A stretch of DNA of 64,000 nucleotides from Protula sp. h YS-2021 (lineage: Eukaryota > Annelida > Polychaeta > Sabellida > Serpulidae): NCBI GenBank assembly GCA_949752745.1, contig OX457027.1:56548053-56612052 (forward strand). The letters are read 5' to 3'. Made by a program: the position numbers and the translations under genes. Each line of letters opens with the position of its first letter. Positions within the stretch are counted from its first letter, which is position 1. Of the stretch, positions 18,208 to 30,649 are shown in pieces. The notes under the pieces were generated by a model. The model ran no database searches. It was not told the origin of the DNA and saw only the letters and a program-made list of their open reading frames with translations.

Positions 18208-19028
18208 GGAAGCATATGTGCCAAGGATGCCTAATTAGCCAGTTACCTAAAACAAGATCGGTAACCTTTTCCGGTCGCCCGTCTGAAGTTCCCTTGTTAG
18301 AAATCGATTGTGTCGTAATTACACACTATGGCATTAAAGTGCCATTAAAACCTGCAAGATGTGATATCCAGTGTGGGTGTTTTGTGTGACGTATAATGTC
18401 TGGGATACTTGGAGTAAAAATAAAGAGATAAGTGAATTTACTGCTTGTAAGAAGTAATTGGTGTTGCTATAAATATAAACTCTATGTGCGAGGAGACCAT
18501 ACCTTGTGACGTAATAATCTGCAGTGATGATGGGAAAAGAGGTGCAATAGCAATGAATTTATTTTGTTCGGATATTTTACTTGGTATTAATATGAGGCAA
18601 TGACCATAATCTGGAACTGTGAGGAAATATGAGGATTTAAGTATTATTCAATACTCATAAAAAATAACTACCATCTTACCACAGTGCTGCCATTGTTTCA
18701 GAGCTTTTTCATTTTATGACTAAATGTGAGTAAATGGAGTGCAAGGTGTAAAGATATCGATAAATAATTAGAAACAGCTGCAACTGAATTGAAGGCTTAA
18801 GGATATTTTAATGATTTTGGGACATAGTGTATTTCTATTAATTCCAAATACAACATTTCTTTAAACAAATGCCTTGCAGTTGCCGCTGGATTGACCTGAG
18901 GCTTTTGAAAAGTAACATCCTATCTTTTCTGCCCCGTAACACAGTTAAAATATAATTCATAATGATAATTAGAATTAATTTCACTGGTGTAAAATTCTTC
19001 ATTGGCTCCCAGTACACCATAGACAGTC
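18208..19028. other. No gene seen
   Basis: AT-rich sequence. The stretch 18,840-19,020 is homologous to 25,600-25,735 (shared CCCCGTAAC/CCCGTAACCCAGTT block, ATTAATTT block and a GGCTCCCAGTACACCAT / GGTTCCCAATCAATCAT block), so it is part of a dispersed repeat. A CCTTGTGACGTAATAATC string near 18,500 resembles the CRE-bearing arms of the foldback element at 19.3 kb. Confidence 0.45.
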
Positions 19029-19189
19029 CTACGTTTTCATTACTGTGACTCGATGTTCATTTTTCATACTTATGTCTGAGAAGGAACAGCTTTCTGGTCT
19101 GCTATAACTTTGGTGGGATTCTAAAGTCAGGACTATTATCAGATTCCACTCAGAAGAAATGATGTAGATTACCATGAGGAGTCGATCCA

Positions 19190-19304
19190 AAAGAAGGGCA
19201 CGAAATCCTGCGATTTCCTCTGAGCTTTCGTCGCGACAATTGTCCAACCAGCCAGCATCAATGTAGTGGGCAACCTTGTTCTTTTTACGGCTGGTGTTGG
19301 GCAT
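19190..19304 (-). pseudogene. Coding-like fragment of a dispersed element
   Basis: The minus strand reads MPNTSRKKNKVAHYIDAGWL, then DNCRDESSEEIAGFRALLLD, with good codon character, before low-complexity hydrophobic residues. A related stretch at about 25,750-25,870 on the same strand contains a stop. The two sites are part of one repeated and decaying unit. No family is recognised. The foldback element at 19,334 sits 30 bases upstream of this start. Confidence 0.25.
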
Positions 19305-19391
19305 TTTTTCTTTTGGTGCATCTTATTTGAATAGTAGTGTAGAAGAGGGTGTGGTAGAACGCAAATGGGTGTTTTACAACACTTTTCGTCA

Positions 19392-19508
19392 TGACGTCAT
19401 GCGAGGAGACCATGGGTGTTCTACCACACTTTTCCGCATAACCCTGGACCATACTATGTGACGTCATAATGGGCGGCGTAACCATAGTGAGGAACACCTA
19501 TGACGTCA
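19392..19508. promoter_or_regulatory. Three CRE (TGACGTCA) sites, left arm
   Basis: Perfect palindromic CREB/ATF sites at 19392-19399, 19459-19466 and 19501-19508, all inside the left terminal repeat of the foldback element. Factor binding is inference. Confidence 0.6.
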
Positions 19509-20179
19509 TAATGACTCTATTTTTTTAGAATGGAAAATTTTACAAAATCTGTGATGTTCAACCGATTTGAATCAAAATTTTACCGTTTGATCCAGTTTTA
19601 TGTCTAGTTTTTACCTAAAATGGTCACGGGCTATTTGCATATGTAGCTATAAGCATAATTTTTTATCTTACAATTTTAACTTTAAAAAACCAAAAAAAAG
19701 TAGATAACTTTCGTCATTTTTAAGCGATGTTTAAGCGATTTTAATCAAAATTTTACCGTTTGATCCTGTTTTATGTCTAGTTTTTACATAAAGTGGTCAT
19801 AGGCTATTTGCATATGTGGCTGTAAGCATAATTTTTACATGTAAAATTTTAACTTAAAAAAACAAGAAAGTAGATAACTTTCGTCATGTTTAACCGATCT
19901 GAATCAAAATTTTACCGTTTGATATAGCTTTATGTCTAATTTACAGATAATGTGGCAACGGGCTATTTGCATGTGTGGCTATAAGCATAATTTTTTCATC
20001 CCAAAATTTAAACTAAAAAAAAAAAAAAAGTATGTAACTTTCGTTATGCTTAACCGATTTTAATCAAAATTTTATCGTTTGATCCAGTTTTATTTCTATT
20101 TTGTAGCAGCAAGTGCCACAGGCTTTGCATATCAGGCTATAAGCAGATATTTTTTTTTTGGGGGGGGGGGGGAGGGGGG

Positions 20180-20432
20180 CACGCCATTCAAAGATGTGTT
20201 GGAATGGCAAGCCAATTCAAAGACGTGTTCGAATTATCTTGTTAAACAACTTGTTGAACGACATGTTGAACAACAACATGTTGAACAACAACCAGTTGAA
20301 CAAATACTTGTTGAACAATACCATGGCGTAATATGTTCCAAAGATAATTCGAACACGTCTTTGAATCGGCTGCTAATTCGAACACGTCTTTGAATGGGCT
20401 TGCCATTCAAACACATCTTTGAATGGTGTGCT
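20180..20432. repeat. Nested central palindrome with GTTGAACAAC loop repeats
   Basis: The arms GCCATTCAAAGATGTGTT and TTCAAAGACGTGTTCGAATT on the left (20,183-20,240) reappear inverted at 20,340-20,432, with one arm block duplicated. The loop (20,237-20,320) is a short tandem repeat of TTGTTGAACAAC-type units. The palindrome directly follows a G-run (20160-20177). It looks like a second insertion or a duplicated core inside the larger foldback element. Confidence 0.75.
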
Positions 20433-20755
20433 CTTTCCAAAAACAATTATTCTTATAGCCAGATATGCAGATAGTGTCAGACACTTTATACTAAAAACTA
20501 GACATAAAACTGGATCAAAAGGTACAATTTTGGTTTCATATCTGTTAAACATGATGAGAAATATCTACTTTTTTCGTTTTTTAATAGTTAAAAATTTGGG
20601 ATGAAAAAATAATGCTTATAGCTACATATGCAAATAGCCTGTGACCACTTTATGTAAAAACTAGACATAAAACTAGATCAAACAGTAAAATTTTGATTCA
20701 AATCGGTTAAACATTACAGATGTTGTAATATTTTCCACTCTAAAAATAGTGATTA

Positions 20756-20921
20756 TGACGTCATAGGTGTTCCTCACTATGATTACGCCGCCTTGGTCCT
20801 GCCTTCCTCACTATGGTTACGCCGTCTATTATGACGTCACATAGTATGGTCGTCATGACGAAAAGTGTTGTAAAACACCCATGGGCGTTCTGCTACACCC
20901 TCTGACGTCATTTTGACGTCA
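20756..20921. promoter_or_regulatory. Four CRE (TGACGTCA) sites, right arm
   Basis: Perfect sites at 20756-20763, 20832-20839, 20903-20910 and 20914-20921, the inverted counterparts of the left-arm sites plus one extra. Confidence 0.6.
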
Positions 20922-20962
20922 CGGGATGTTGTAAAACGCCCATTTTTACACTACTTTGAATT

Positions 20963-23900
20963 GAGGGCACTGCAGTTTAATTCTGGTTGCGACAGAGTTC
21001 GTTTTAGCTAAGTTATAACAAATTTTAGTTCACGTTACAGGAGAGCGATCACAACAGGCTCATTTTCATTGTCGGTTTGTCTCAAAGGAATCGGTTTCGG
21101 AATTCGGAGTTATAAGCGATTTTTGATTTTGGCGGGAAGGCTACCACTCACTTGGAACTTGAAGTCATAATACACCGTTTTGATCGACATTCGAGGGTGG
21201 ATACCTTCCCGTCACTGGAAGTGTAATAATGCGAAAGCATCACACTTGTTTGTACAGTGGTTATTCATGGAAAGAGTTACACGGCTGGCATCTCTTTTTA
21301 GCGACGGAGCACAAACGTGTTACCAGCATAACGCATTTTTGTCACTTGATTCAAACACTGACCCACTGAGAAGCCAAATGACTGCAAATTGCGACTTTTT
21401 ATTATTTTATTGCAATCATGTCGACAAGCAATTCTGAAGAAACCGAAGTGCGGTCATCTGGGCTTAAAAGAGGTTGATCGGAGTGGTTACCTGTGCCGCC
21501 ACCTTGCCCGGCCAGGTTTGGAAGTACCTGGACAGACAGCGGGAGAAAATGTTATAAAACACAGGAAAAAAGGAATTTGGGTCAAGGACAATGCCCTCGA
21601 CGGGGACACCAGGACGCAAATCTAAGCGCCGAGGCCCAAGCACGAAGACGAGAGATAAAACGGTCTGAGGCAGACCAGGAACGCAACACGTGAAAGGAAA
21701 AGCGACCAGTCCAGAAGGGGGTAATGTGATTCCTGTGCCACTACAGGATAGTTTGGCAAGTCAGCAGCTGAGCCGCAAGTGAAGCACAAGCCGCTGGCAA
21801 GTTTGCATTGTGGCCGCCATCTGTGTAGGTGGAATTCAACACAGTGTGTTACAACGAGGCGGATTCCTACCCCCAAATGAACCTCAAACCAGCGACGAAA
21901 GTGCAGCGCAACCAACATACTATCAAAGAAATAGTGAGAAATGCGTTGCAGCAGCAATCGGTGCTGTTCACACAGTAGTTGGCTGGCATACCTCAACGGC
22001 GTAGCACCACCAGCGCGTCGATTACGAGGCTCAAGCAGTCAATCTCATCCCCAGCGTTATTAACCTAGCGGTCGCCACAAAGAGCAGTAAGTAGCCCGAG
22101 TAACGGTGCCACGAAAGCAGAGTAATGGAAGTGCGATTCCTACTAGCAACATTTATTGACCAGATGGACCGTGGCAAATCCAGTGATTCCTCGGCGTTGG
22201 GCTTGTCACGGAAGATCCTGCCAAAAAATACGTTTTCCTTTTTGAGATGTAGTTTTCGAGATTTTGTGGATATCATGCAGAAATTCTCCAATTCGAAGGT
22301 ATGAAAACCCCAGCAAGAGCATCGGCAAGGCTTCCAGCTCGAGAGTCAGAAGGCTCAAGAGATCATGGCACGGCACCAGGAATTCTCCGTGAAGTTTGAC
22401 TGAAGGTAGCAGAAATCAATTCTGGCATGACACGAATGGCAGGACAGTGAATTCCGCAGCTGCCGCACATCAAGAAAGCTGCGAGTGACTAGAATGGCGT
22501 GTAGACCCAGTGACGGTGTATTGAACTTCACGCCCCTCTGTTCCCAAGGCACGCACCCACATGGACTTGAGTTACTTGGGAAGTATAGCCCGCACCGACC
22601 TGAGAGTGCTGTCCTTTGTCGAGCTTGTGAACCAGACACTAGTAAACGACGTGACGGACCTAGAGTCATCGATGGTGTCGAAACTCATGGCTTGTTTAGT
22701 TAACTGAGCGAAAGACCTGGTTAAGCTGAAAAAATCGCTGCTATCTGCTGGTCCACGACATTGTGCTGTCGAAGTGTAAGCTGTCCTAACATAAACTCTT
22801 TAAGTTTAAGCATGTACTTAGCCCAAGGCCAGCTTTTCCCGGACCACCTACTAGTCTAATTTAACAGCACCACCGAGCCTTACTACGCCACGAGGCTATA
22901 GTTTGAACCAGAATAGCTTTTTGGAGGGCCATTCATTCAAAATATCGACAGTCCCTAAATTATTGTCCATAATTTCTGTCGTAGCAGTTTGTTGTAAAGG
23001 AAAAAGTGCAGTGTGTCGGCTCCTTGCTCAAAGGAGACAGCTTCGGGGAAAATGAAAAGAATTGAGGTAATCCACGAATGTAGTGAGATACCTACGCTAC
23101 GATTACCCACTGCCATTCCAAAGAAAACTTCACATGCCTTAGTTGGGCTTATCCAGGGTGGCAAATCTTATTCTAGCAACCTGTTTCACACATGGATAAG
23201 CACGAGGCACAAGAGGAAGTGGTACCAAACTAATTCAGAAAGGAGCAATAGAGGCAATGTCCACAGAGTGTTTGTCAGGCTAAAAAGTTCATAGGCTTTT
23301 AACCACTCAATGAGAAGTTGGTAACGCCAACATTCAAGATGGATACGTGACAGCTCATTAAAAAACAGTCAGTCTGTGAATGCTGCCAACATCAAAAACA
23401 TCTCTATTCGATACTTGCCTATATCAAGATGCGATCCAAACATTACAAATACCTATGCTTCTAAATGGAGAAAGCACAGCTACTGGCACTAAGCGCTACC
23501 GTTTGATCTGGCCCAGCGCCGTTGGCGTTCAGCAAGGCAATGAAACCGGTCAAAGCTTGACGGAGATACATTGCGATGCTACTATTTCAGCACCTGCTGC
23601 TGGACAAATGCGTAGAGCTAAGACCACTGAAATCGGAATTAGAACCGAAACAGATAACAGCGGTATTGAAGAGCAACTGCTCAATTTTCAACTAGTCAAT
23701 GTTTCCCCTCAATGTCAAGAGGAAAGTGCTTGAGGCGTCTAAAATTCATCTAACAATGACCAAGATGCTACTAAGCTTATTCTTGGCGACGGGAAAGAGG
23801 GTACCCATAGTGCGACTGTCATTCCAGGATTACTAGCGAGCATAGAGCGACACAGTAAGTTTTTATTGCTGTGTCAGCCAAATGTCAAGTTATGTGGTGG

Positions 23901-26585
23901 CTGAATCCGTAAAATGTATCGCATGGCCCGCCATTTGCGCCGCCACAGTCTCAAGCTCAAATTGAAAAGGGCGTCTCCAAGACCGGTTGGGAGTTCACTT
24001 TCAGATGCGCCATATTTCGCGGACAGTGAAAAATACAACTGCAAAACATGCATATAAATGTATTAGAAATGCTTGCTATGAAATGACCTCTGCAAATTCT
24101 TGGCCAAGAAGTAGAATGCAATGCATATCTGTGTCTCATCAATAATGCCACTGCGGTAAGTAACGTTCGAAACAGTATGGCTCACGGTCGATCCATCTAG
24201 CGGATGCCAGGGACGTCTTGAGAACTGGCGGTGTGACACCAGGTAACTCTATGCTCCCACCACATATCGGGAACGTGTTTGCAGACATGGCATCCCGGAA
24301 AGGCCAGACATTACAAGGGGAGTGGACTATGGACAAACAGATGTTCGGTTGGGATCAGGAGATGAGCCTCATAAGCAGTCGATACGTAAATGTTTGTATT
24401 AAGACTCAATGCAAGGCTCAAACGTGCCTGGAGGTTGTAGATTGCGGCGCGCTGAGTTGTGTGTGGCCGCGAAAGGTAGTCGACACATTCCTCCGGCAAC
24501 GATACTGCAGAGAATGGCGTAGAGGCTAGCCATAGAGAAAACGTTCCACATTTTCGTGGTTTGTACCAGCGAGTCTGCCACAGCTGCAACAACGGTACGG
24601 ATATCAATAGGACTCCGTGCACTATCGCATCCGCATTGGGAGCACTGGCACCCCAACTCATTGATGTTAAACCTCCAACTGTGATGTCTGAAACCAACTG
24701 GATAAACAAGCATTGATCACAGCACAAGCTGCTAGCTGATGTCTGCTAAACTCTATAGATCCGGTAGACGCTATTGCACCGCTTCTAGGATATTTCCTTA
24801 TATATCTATTTGAGGAAAAGAAGGTGGCTTAAGTGGCTGCTAGAAATATTGAGCATATTGGGCTGGTGGAATGCAGTCTTGGAAAACTCGTGAGATTGCA
24901 ACTAAAATTGAAGGTGATGTTCTTGCTCGTCAGACGCAAACGAGACAATCTGCGAGCTCAAAAATGCACCCTCACGAAAGTAGCTTGCTCAGTCCAAGCA
25001 GCAGCAGCGGCGACACTGGAAGATATTCTACGAGCATGTTACTGGCAGTCGCCTAACTCATCCAGTCTTTCTATTTGCAGGATTACAAAACAGATTCGGT
25101 TTTACATGCCATTCTTGGCAGGGGTACGACTGTTATACTAAGGCTCAAAAGGAATAGGTTTCAAGAACCAAACCAGTGGGAAATACCAAGCGTCCACATG
25201 GAATCGCTGGAAGCAACACGCAACCTACTTGCGAAGAGGGCACATGAACCAATACGCACACTATCACCGGGTCGCGCGGAGATGGGAAGAATCCTATCTG
25301 GTTCCTCTAATAGGCAAGTAGTCAAGTGGAGTTGTGGACAGTGTTAAACAGCTATCGATGACAGTTGCAGAGTGTTCTTAATTAAGCTTATGGGTGGCGG
25401 CACAATGTTAAAACAAGGTTATATAGCATAGATACCATGAGCGCAACAAAACGGAGAACAACTCGATGAAAAGAACAGGTGGGTGACATAACCCCTGAAT
25501 AGATAAATAGCGCCTGAACGACATGAAATCTAGGAACTGCCAACCACAGACCCACTCTATTTCAATAGCAAAGCACCGATCTAACCGAAACTGCATTATA
25601 TTAACAAAATGTCCATCTTTATCATCCTATTTTTCCTATGCCCGTAACCCAGTTGGAATACAGTTTCTAATAATTTATAATTAATTTTGCTGGAGCTAAA
25701 TTTTCTGGTTCCCAATCAATCATGGGTACCTTCTAGTTGGTAGCGGATTTTTTCAGAGATATTGACGAAGAGCTTAGTCTAGCCAGCAAGTTTTACTTTG
25801 GTGAACATAGCCTTGTTGTTTGTACCATTAGTCCTGATCACTTTTCGGAGCTTCTTTTTCGAACCAATCAAATCTGGATGCGAAGTTTCAATTTTATCAC
25901 GATTTATAACGATTAATAAAATTTTTTGCTCTGCGTTACAAAGCGATGACAACAAAAGGTTTTAAGTGGGTCACCCATCTAACAGAGTAAACGCACTTTT
26001 CAAGGTAAGTTTCAAATGAGAGCAACCATGCCGCATTTTGCAGTTTGTTTCGGACTGGGAATTGATAGGGTTCTAAAATTAGAGCTATTTTTTGCTTTGG
26101 CAGGACGGCGACCGCTTAACCCGAACGTTGTTGCCGCAGCACACCTTAAAACACTGACATAAGGCTTCCACTCTGGTGTAAGAGAGTTGTAGGAACTGTG
26201 CTCAACCGGTCGAGAAAGTTTTGGCAGTGTGCTGTACGTTTAGATTGACTTCGAAAATGGTTACCTTTCCTCTTTTCTTCGTGGTTGCTCCTGGAGGACG
26301 GATGACAAGAGTGCGTCTCACATTGGTTACGCATTGGTTACTCATTTAAATCACGCTCCATGAATGTAACACAATTCAGTACTTTGCACACACGTTAGCA
26401 CAGAGTAACATAAGTGTGTGAGCACTGCGCGATGTGATTTATCATGCCTGTTCAACCATTGGCCTGCTTTCAAACAAAAATAACTTTGTTTAATTTCGCG
26501 AATGAACTTTTATCATTCTGTTGTGGTCATGTCAGAACGAAAAGGACCTGCTCCGGGCATCTAACGGTGTTACCATCTGTGTCTG
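20963..26585. other. Decayed, internally duplicated region; origin not identified
   Basis: Base composition is more even than in the flanks, and many short frames are broken by stops. A plausible old start at 21,418 (MSTSNSEETEVRSSG) hits a stop after 20 codons. Continuing Pro/Arg-rich coding-like strings (for example GTPGRKSKRRGPS near 21,610) are in shifted frames. Segments here recur about 3.3-3.8 kb downstream: CTACAAATACCTATGCTTCT-type block (23,440 and 27,205), CAAGATGCTACTA block followed by CCCATAGT (23,760 and 27,438), and an AATAGG..GGCTTCAAGAA block (25,154 and 28,501). This suggests a tandemly duplicated, long-dead element. No reverse transcriptase, integrase or transposase motif was recognised. 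Confidence 0.4.
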
Positions 26586-27107
26586 TTGTTGTCGCGTACA
26601 AAGCCGTTAAATAGACAGCGTAAGCGGCAGTTACGAAACAGAAACGCAACAAAGTGGCCTCGAAAAGGATCCAAAGGCGATATTCAAAGCACAAGGACCT
26701 GGATCAAGAGTATAAGCCAATTATCTTTGACATACCAACCATCGATGAAAGGGCCTAAGTATGCTCAGAGACAGAATGAAACCGTTCGCAAAAGAAGGGA
26801 ACGCATGCACAGAAAAAGGAAAAAAGATGACATTGTCCACCCCAGAGAGGGTGGAATGCCACGTTGGTGTCGCTGCCCTACCTGCACCCAAATTGATCTG
26901 CATGAACTAGAGGGTAAGAACCTAATATTGGAGGCAGCGTTAATGACGATAGAAGAGGCGCAAAGAGGAGGAGGCAGAAGTCGCCATCAAGACCCCCGAA
27001 TGAGGAGACTGGCTGCCACTCGCTGTCACTGGAAGCCACTCGCCACACAGTATTACCGCAAAAGACACTACTTCTCCGACGACTATCCCCTGGTAACACC
27101 TACATAA
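26586..27107 (+). CDS. Hypothetical basic protein fragment, uncertain
   Basis: A 173-codon open frame (the track-style start is a non-ATG codon) is very rich in Arg, Lys and Gln. It includes RKRRERMHRKRKKDD followed by GGMPRWCRCPTCTQ, then a helix-like LEGKNLILEAALMTIEEAQR. The W-C-x-C-x2-C cluster could be part of a metal-binding site and vaguely recalls the zinc-coordinating tails found in some invertebrate P2X7-like or mobile-element proteins. The match is too short to assert. It sits in the decayed region and is probably a remnant of the same duplicated element. Confidence 0.2.
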   Translation: MLSRTKPLNRQRKRQLRNRNATKWPRKGSKGDIQSTRTWIKSISQLSLTYQPSMKGPKYAQRQNETVRKRRERMHRKRKKDDIVHPREGGMPRWCRCPTCTQIDLHELEGKNLILEAALMTIEEAQRGGGRSRHQDPRMRRLAATRCHWKPLATQYYRKRHYFSDDYPLVTPT

Positions 27108-29500
27108 ATGAATGACATTTATTACCTCACCGCAAAACAGTCAGTCAGGATATGTCGATATAATTATCCAAACCCTACATGCACATGCCGATGTGACCTC
27201 AGCTCTACAAATACCTATGCTTCTAGCAAATACCTGTTCTAGAACCACAACTTAAACCAGCGTTTGGATTGGATTAGGGTGGCGTAGTAGACACTCCCTT
27301 AAATACATAGAGCTTGTACTCCTGGTGAACCTAAAAAATCGGGAATATAATGAAAACAATTAACAGAACATGTCCATTTTTTCTTCAGACAAGGTTTTCC
27401 AACCTCGGACCGCAACCATAAAATGCTGTTACTGGCCAAGATGCTACTAGGTTTGCTGGTAACAACGGAAAAGACAGTGCCCATAGTTCGCTCGTGTTTC
27501 CGGCCCTAACAAGCTAACAAGCAGTGTGAGCTTCAAAACCCCTACTGTGTTATGACATACCAGGGAGCTTGCAAGGTAAAGGATCTTGTCAGAGGAACTG
27601 TTTTACTAGATGCGATAGTGCTTTATATCCCTTGCCCAGATCCTGCGACCGCTACCGACGCGTAGCCACAACAAGTGCGTTTCCAATGGCACTAGCCAAT
27701 GACAAAACGTATAGTAGTGACAGCACCAGCGAATCCTGTTTTACTACTGTTCTCTTTGTGTTAATGGTGGGCAGTAGAGACACCGACTGGCCTGCCATGC
27801 GCTGCACCAGCGTTCACCTGTGATGTCTCAAACGAACCGGTTTTCAGCATAGCCGTAACGGCAGCATGTACGCTACACGACGGTAAACCAAATCCGTCTC
27901 TGGCACACACTGAAAGTTATTTGTAAGATGGTGTGTATATCAGTTGCATGGCCACGAGAGAAAAAAGGTGGCCACCAGAACCACCGAGGTGGTAGAGGGC
28001 AGTGGTATTAAAATCCGCCAGGTTACATTCTGCGGCAAAACGAATTACTCTGTAAACTAATACAGTATGTTTTGATTGCAGATGAATTCCCAGAAGAAAC
28101 ACGTGAACAAATGAAAAATGATTTCTTGAGTAAGACATATTATCACACACCTAAGGGGAACTTTTAGGAAACTTAGTATGTTACGCAGAAATGTAACGCA
28201 TTTGTTTCAAGGAAATTAAACCCATTTGAAGGCCAGGACAGCAGCGCTTATAATCTCTTATACCCTCATATTATCAAAGACATAGGGAGACGGACTATAT
28301 CAAATAATTTGCTAAGGACGGGCTGTAGCAGTTCACGACGTTGTGGCAAAGGTAAATCATGGCAACCTGCGGGAGCAGAAGATGCATCACTACGAAACAA
28401 GCAAGTAGTCTGCTCGCACAAGGCTGGTTACAGGGGTGCGATAATGGAAGCCATCCTATGAGCAAAATGCTGCCCATCTCTACTGCTAGTATATTTCAGA
28501 TTAATAGGCAAGGGCTTCAAGAAACAAAGAAGAATAAAGGGTCGATTGTGGAGGATTGTCGAGGAAAAAACCAACAGGAACACGCTGCATGTCCGCAGAA
28601 GGAATAGGACACGGGCCAAAAGCTTAATCATACAGATATGGTGGTCGCCCCGACATTGTATTGCGAATGAAACGAATGAAACAAATACCAACGGCAGTAG
28701 TCAGAAGTGTTTCGGTTAGCATGTTAGTGATAGCAATACGTTAAAGCGGGGTTACCTTTTCGAAGCAAGTCACATAACAGGTAACGTCATTACGACGCCA
28801 GTGCTTTATCTAAACAGGTAACGCAGTGGGAGCTTCAAACAAAACATTTAGCTTCATTTATGTGGTAGATGAACTTTAATAGTGTCTAAAAGCCAAAGTT
28901 TATATTTAAAAATGACAAATTGGAATAAATTTAGTTCAGCGGCTCTAGTTGTCGACTCATCGACTTAAGTATTGGCTCCTGGGGAAAAGTAAAGGAGACT
29001 GGGCTACCAAGAAGGTAGTCAGTTTTAACGCCGGACGTATTGTATGTAATCCATAACAGAGGCACAGAAACTGCCATGCACAGACTCACTCTTTTTCAAA
29101 AGGTTTGAATCGATTTAATACTAGATACAAAGCATTTGTATTAACAAAATTCCCATTTTAACAGCCACAAAAATGAAGTTTGTCCAGTACAGATGTTGCA
29201 GTTGTATATTGAGATCAAACCGTGCACACAGTACTCAGCCCAACCCCTCTTGTCAGTTCCTGGGCCCCACAATTTGTGGCGCATGAACAAAAAGCGAGAT
29301 CACGTGATATAGTATTGTTCTTTAGATCCTTTTCAACTGCTATGGTCATATCGGGATCCCCCTGCCACATTATACTGAAATGGGGCATTCCAGCCCTCCT
29401 TCTAACCCTTACATGTGGAGTGTCTCACAGGGTAGCAAGGAGGAGTTCCAATAGTAAAAATATAGGAGTACCAAATACAGATGAGAGTTAACCTGAAAAT
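27108..29500. other. Second, diverged copy of the decayed region
   Basis: It carries the downstream partners of blocks at 23.4-25.4 kb. A third short partner of the 18.84/25.6 kb repeat lies at about 29,120-29,165 (AAAGCATTTGTATTAACAAAATTCCCAT-type). Frames are broken. No gene is assigned. Confidence 0.4.
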
Positions 29501-30487
29501 GTTACTTAAACAAAATTAATTCTAATTATTAAGAGAAAACTCAATTGTGTTACGATCATGGAAAAGATGTGATGATACTTTTCAAAGCAGCGATTTGATC
29601 TAATCTATAATATTTGTACTGAGAAAAAACCCATTTCAGTAAAGATTAAAACTTGAGTGTCGCAACAGCAATGTGTCCTGTTGTCATTTAATCGCTCAGT
29701 GCAGGAGATATTACTCTGTTATATGTCTGTAGGGATTGACTTGTGGGCAACAACGCGATATCTTTGGATTAATTAGGTTCGAACTGTATAGAAACCATTG
29801 AAAACTGAAGCAAGAGTAAAATTTTATATCATGAAACATATGAAGAGAAAATATAAGGATTTATGTCCTTTGTATTTGTAACTCATGCAGATATACCCAA
29901 ATGTCAGTTCTTTTGAGGCCTTGGTAACTTTACACAAATTGGTCAGTTGTTAGAACTGATTCGCTAATCTTTAGAGAAAGTGATATAGTTGTCAAGAATT
30001 CGCGTTCTCCATACTTTGATTACTGAACGAGTTTTTCAACAATGTTTAGTGCTTCTATCGTATTACTTCTAAATGGCAAAAGTACTTGTGTGTTATTCTA
30101 CATTCCTATCCTATAAATAAAGCATGATGCATTAAAGAGCAGACATAGCAAAACGTTCTTCCGTTTAGCAAGAAATCGAAACAATCTTTTCAACAACTGC
30201 CATATTGTATGGAGAATTAAGGATAGCCTTCTCAAAACAGGAATTTTTATAAACTTCATTCTGATGTCTTGACGTTGTTTTACAAGAAAACAGTTAAATG
30301 AAATCCTGTATATAAAACAAGAGTGACCTATACTTGGGATATATGAATGGTCAGAAAGATTGAGAAAAACTATGAAAATGTGTATTTTGAAGAAAAAATG
30401 TATAAATGCTAGATAAATCTCAATAAAATGCCATCAAATGCTATAAAAAATTTATGCTTAAAAATTAAATGATGCACTGTAAGTGAC
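29501..30487. other. AT-rich, no gene seen
   Basis: No exon, domain or repeat of note is recognised. Confidence 0.5.

Positions 30488-30649
<162 letters not shown>

Larger units (their letters stand above)
19334..20954. mobile_element. Foldback / long-TIR DNA element, 1.62 kb
   Basis: The arms are inverted repeats of about 350 bases: the left end starts GTAGTGTA and the right end finishes TACACTAC. Both are flanked by an 8-base direct repeat with one mismatch (TTTGAATA at 19326-19333, TTTGAATT at 20955-20962), which is a target-site duplication. Inside the left arm four ~165-base tandem units share AATCAAAATTTTACCGTTTG and GGCTATTTGCATATGT. Two units occur inverted on the right. A second, nested palindrome fills the centre. 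No transposase is present, so the element is non-autonomous. An 8-base duplication is usual for hAT-type transposases, but the terminus is not a typical hAT end, so superfamily is left open. Confidence 0.85.

Noticed and set aside
26586..27107. P2X7-like C-terminal domain
   Set aside because: Only a W-C-x-C-x2-C cluster and basic context are visible. The characteristic later cysteines and tail are not seen, so it is kept as a hypothetical frame.
20963..29500. LTR retrotransposon with the duplicated blocks as LTRs
   Set aside because: The blocks are internal, spaced unevenly, and not bounded by TG..CA ends or a primer-binding site, and no reverse transcriptase motif is seen.
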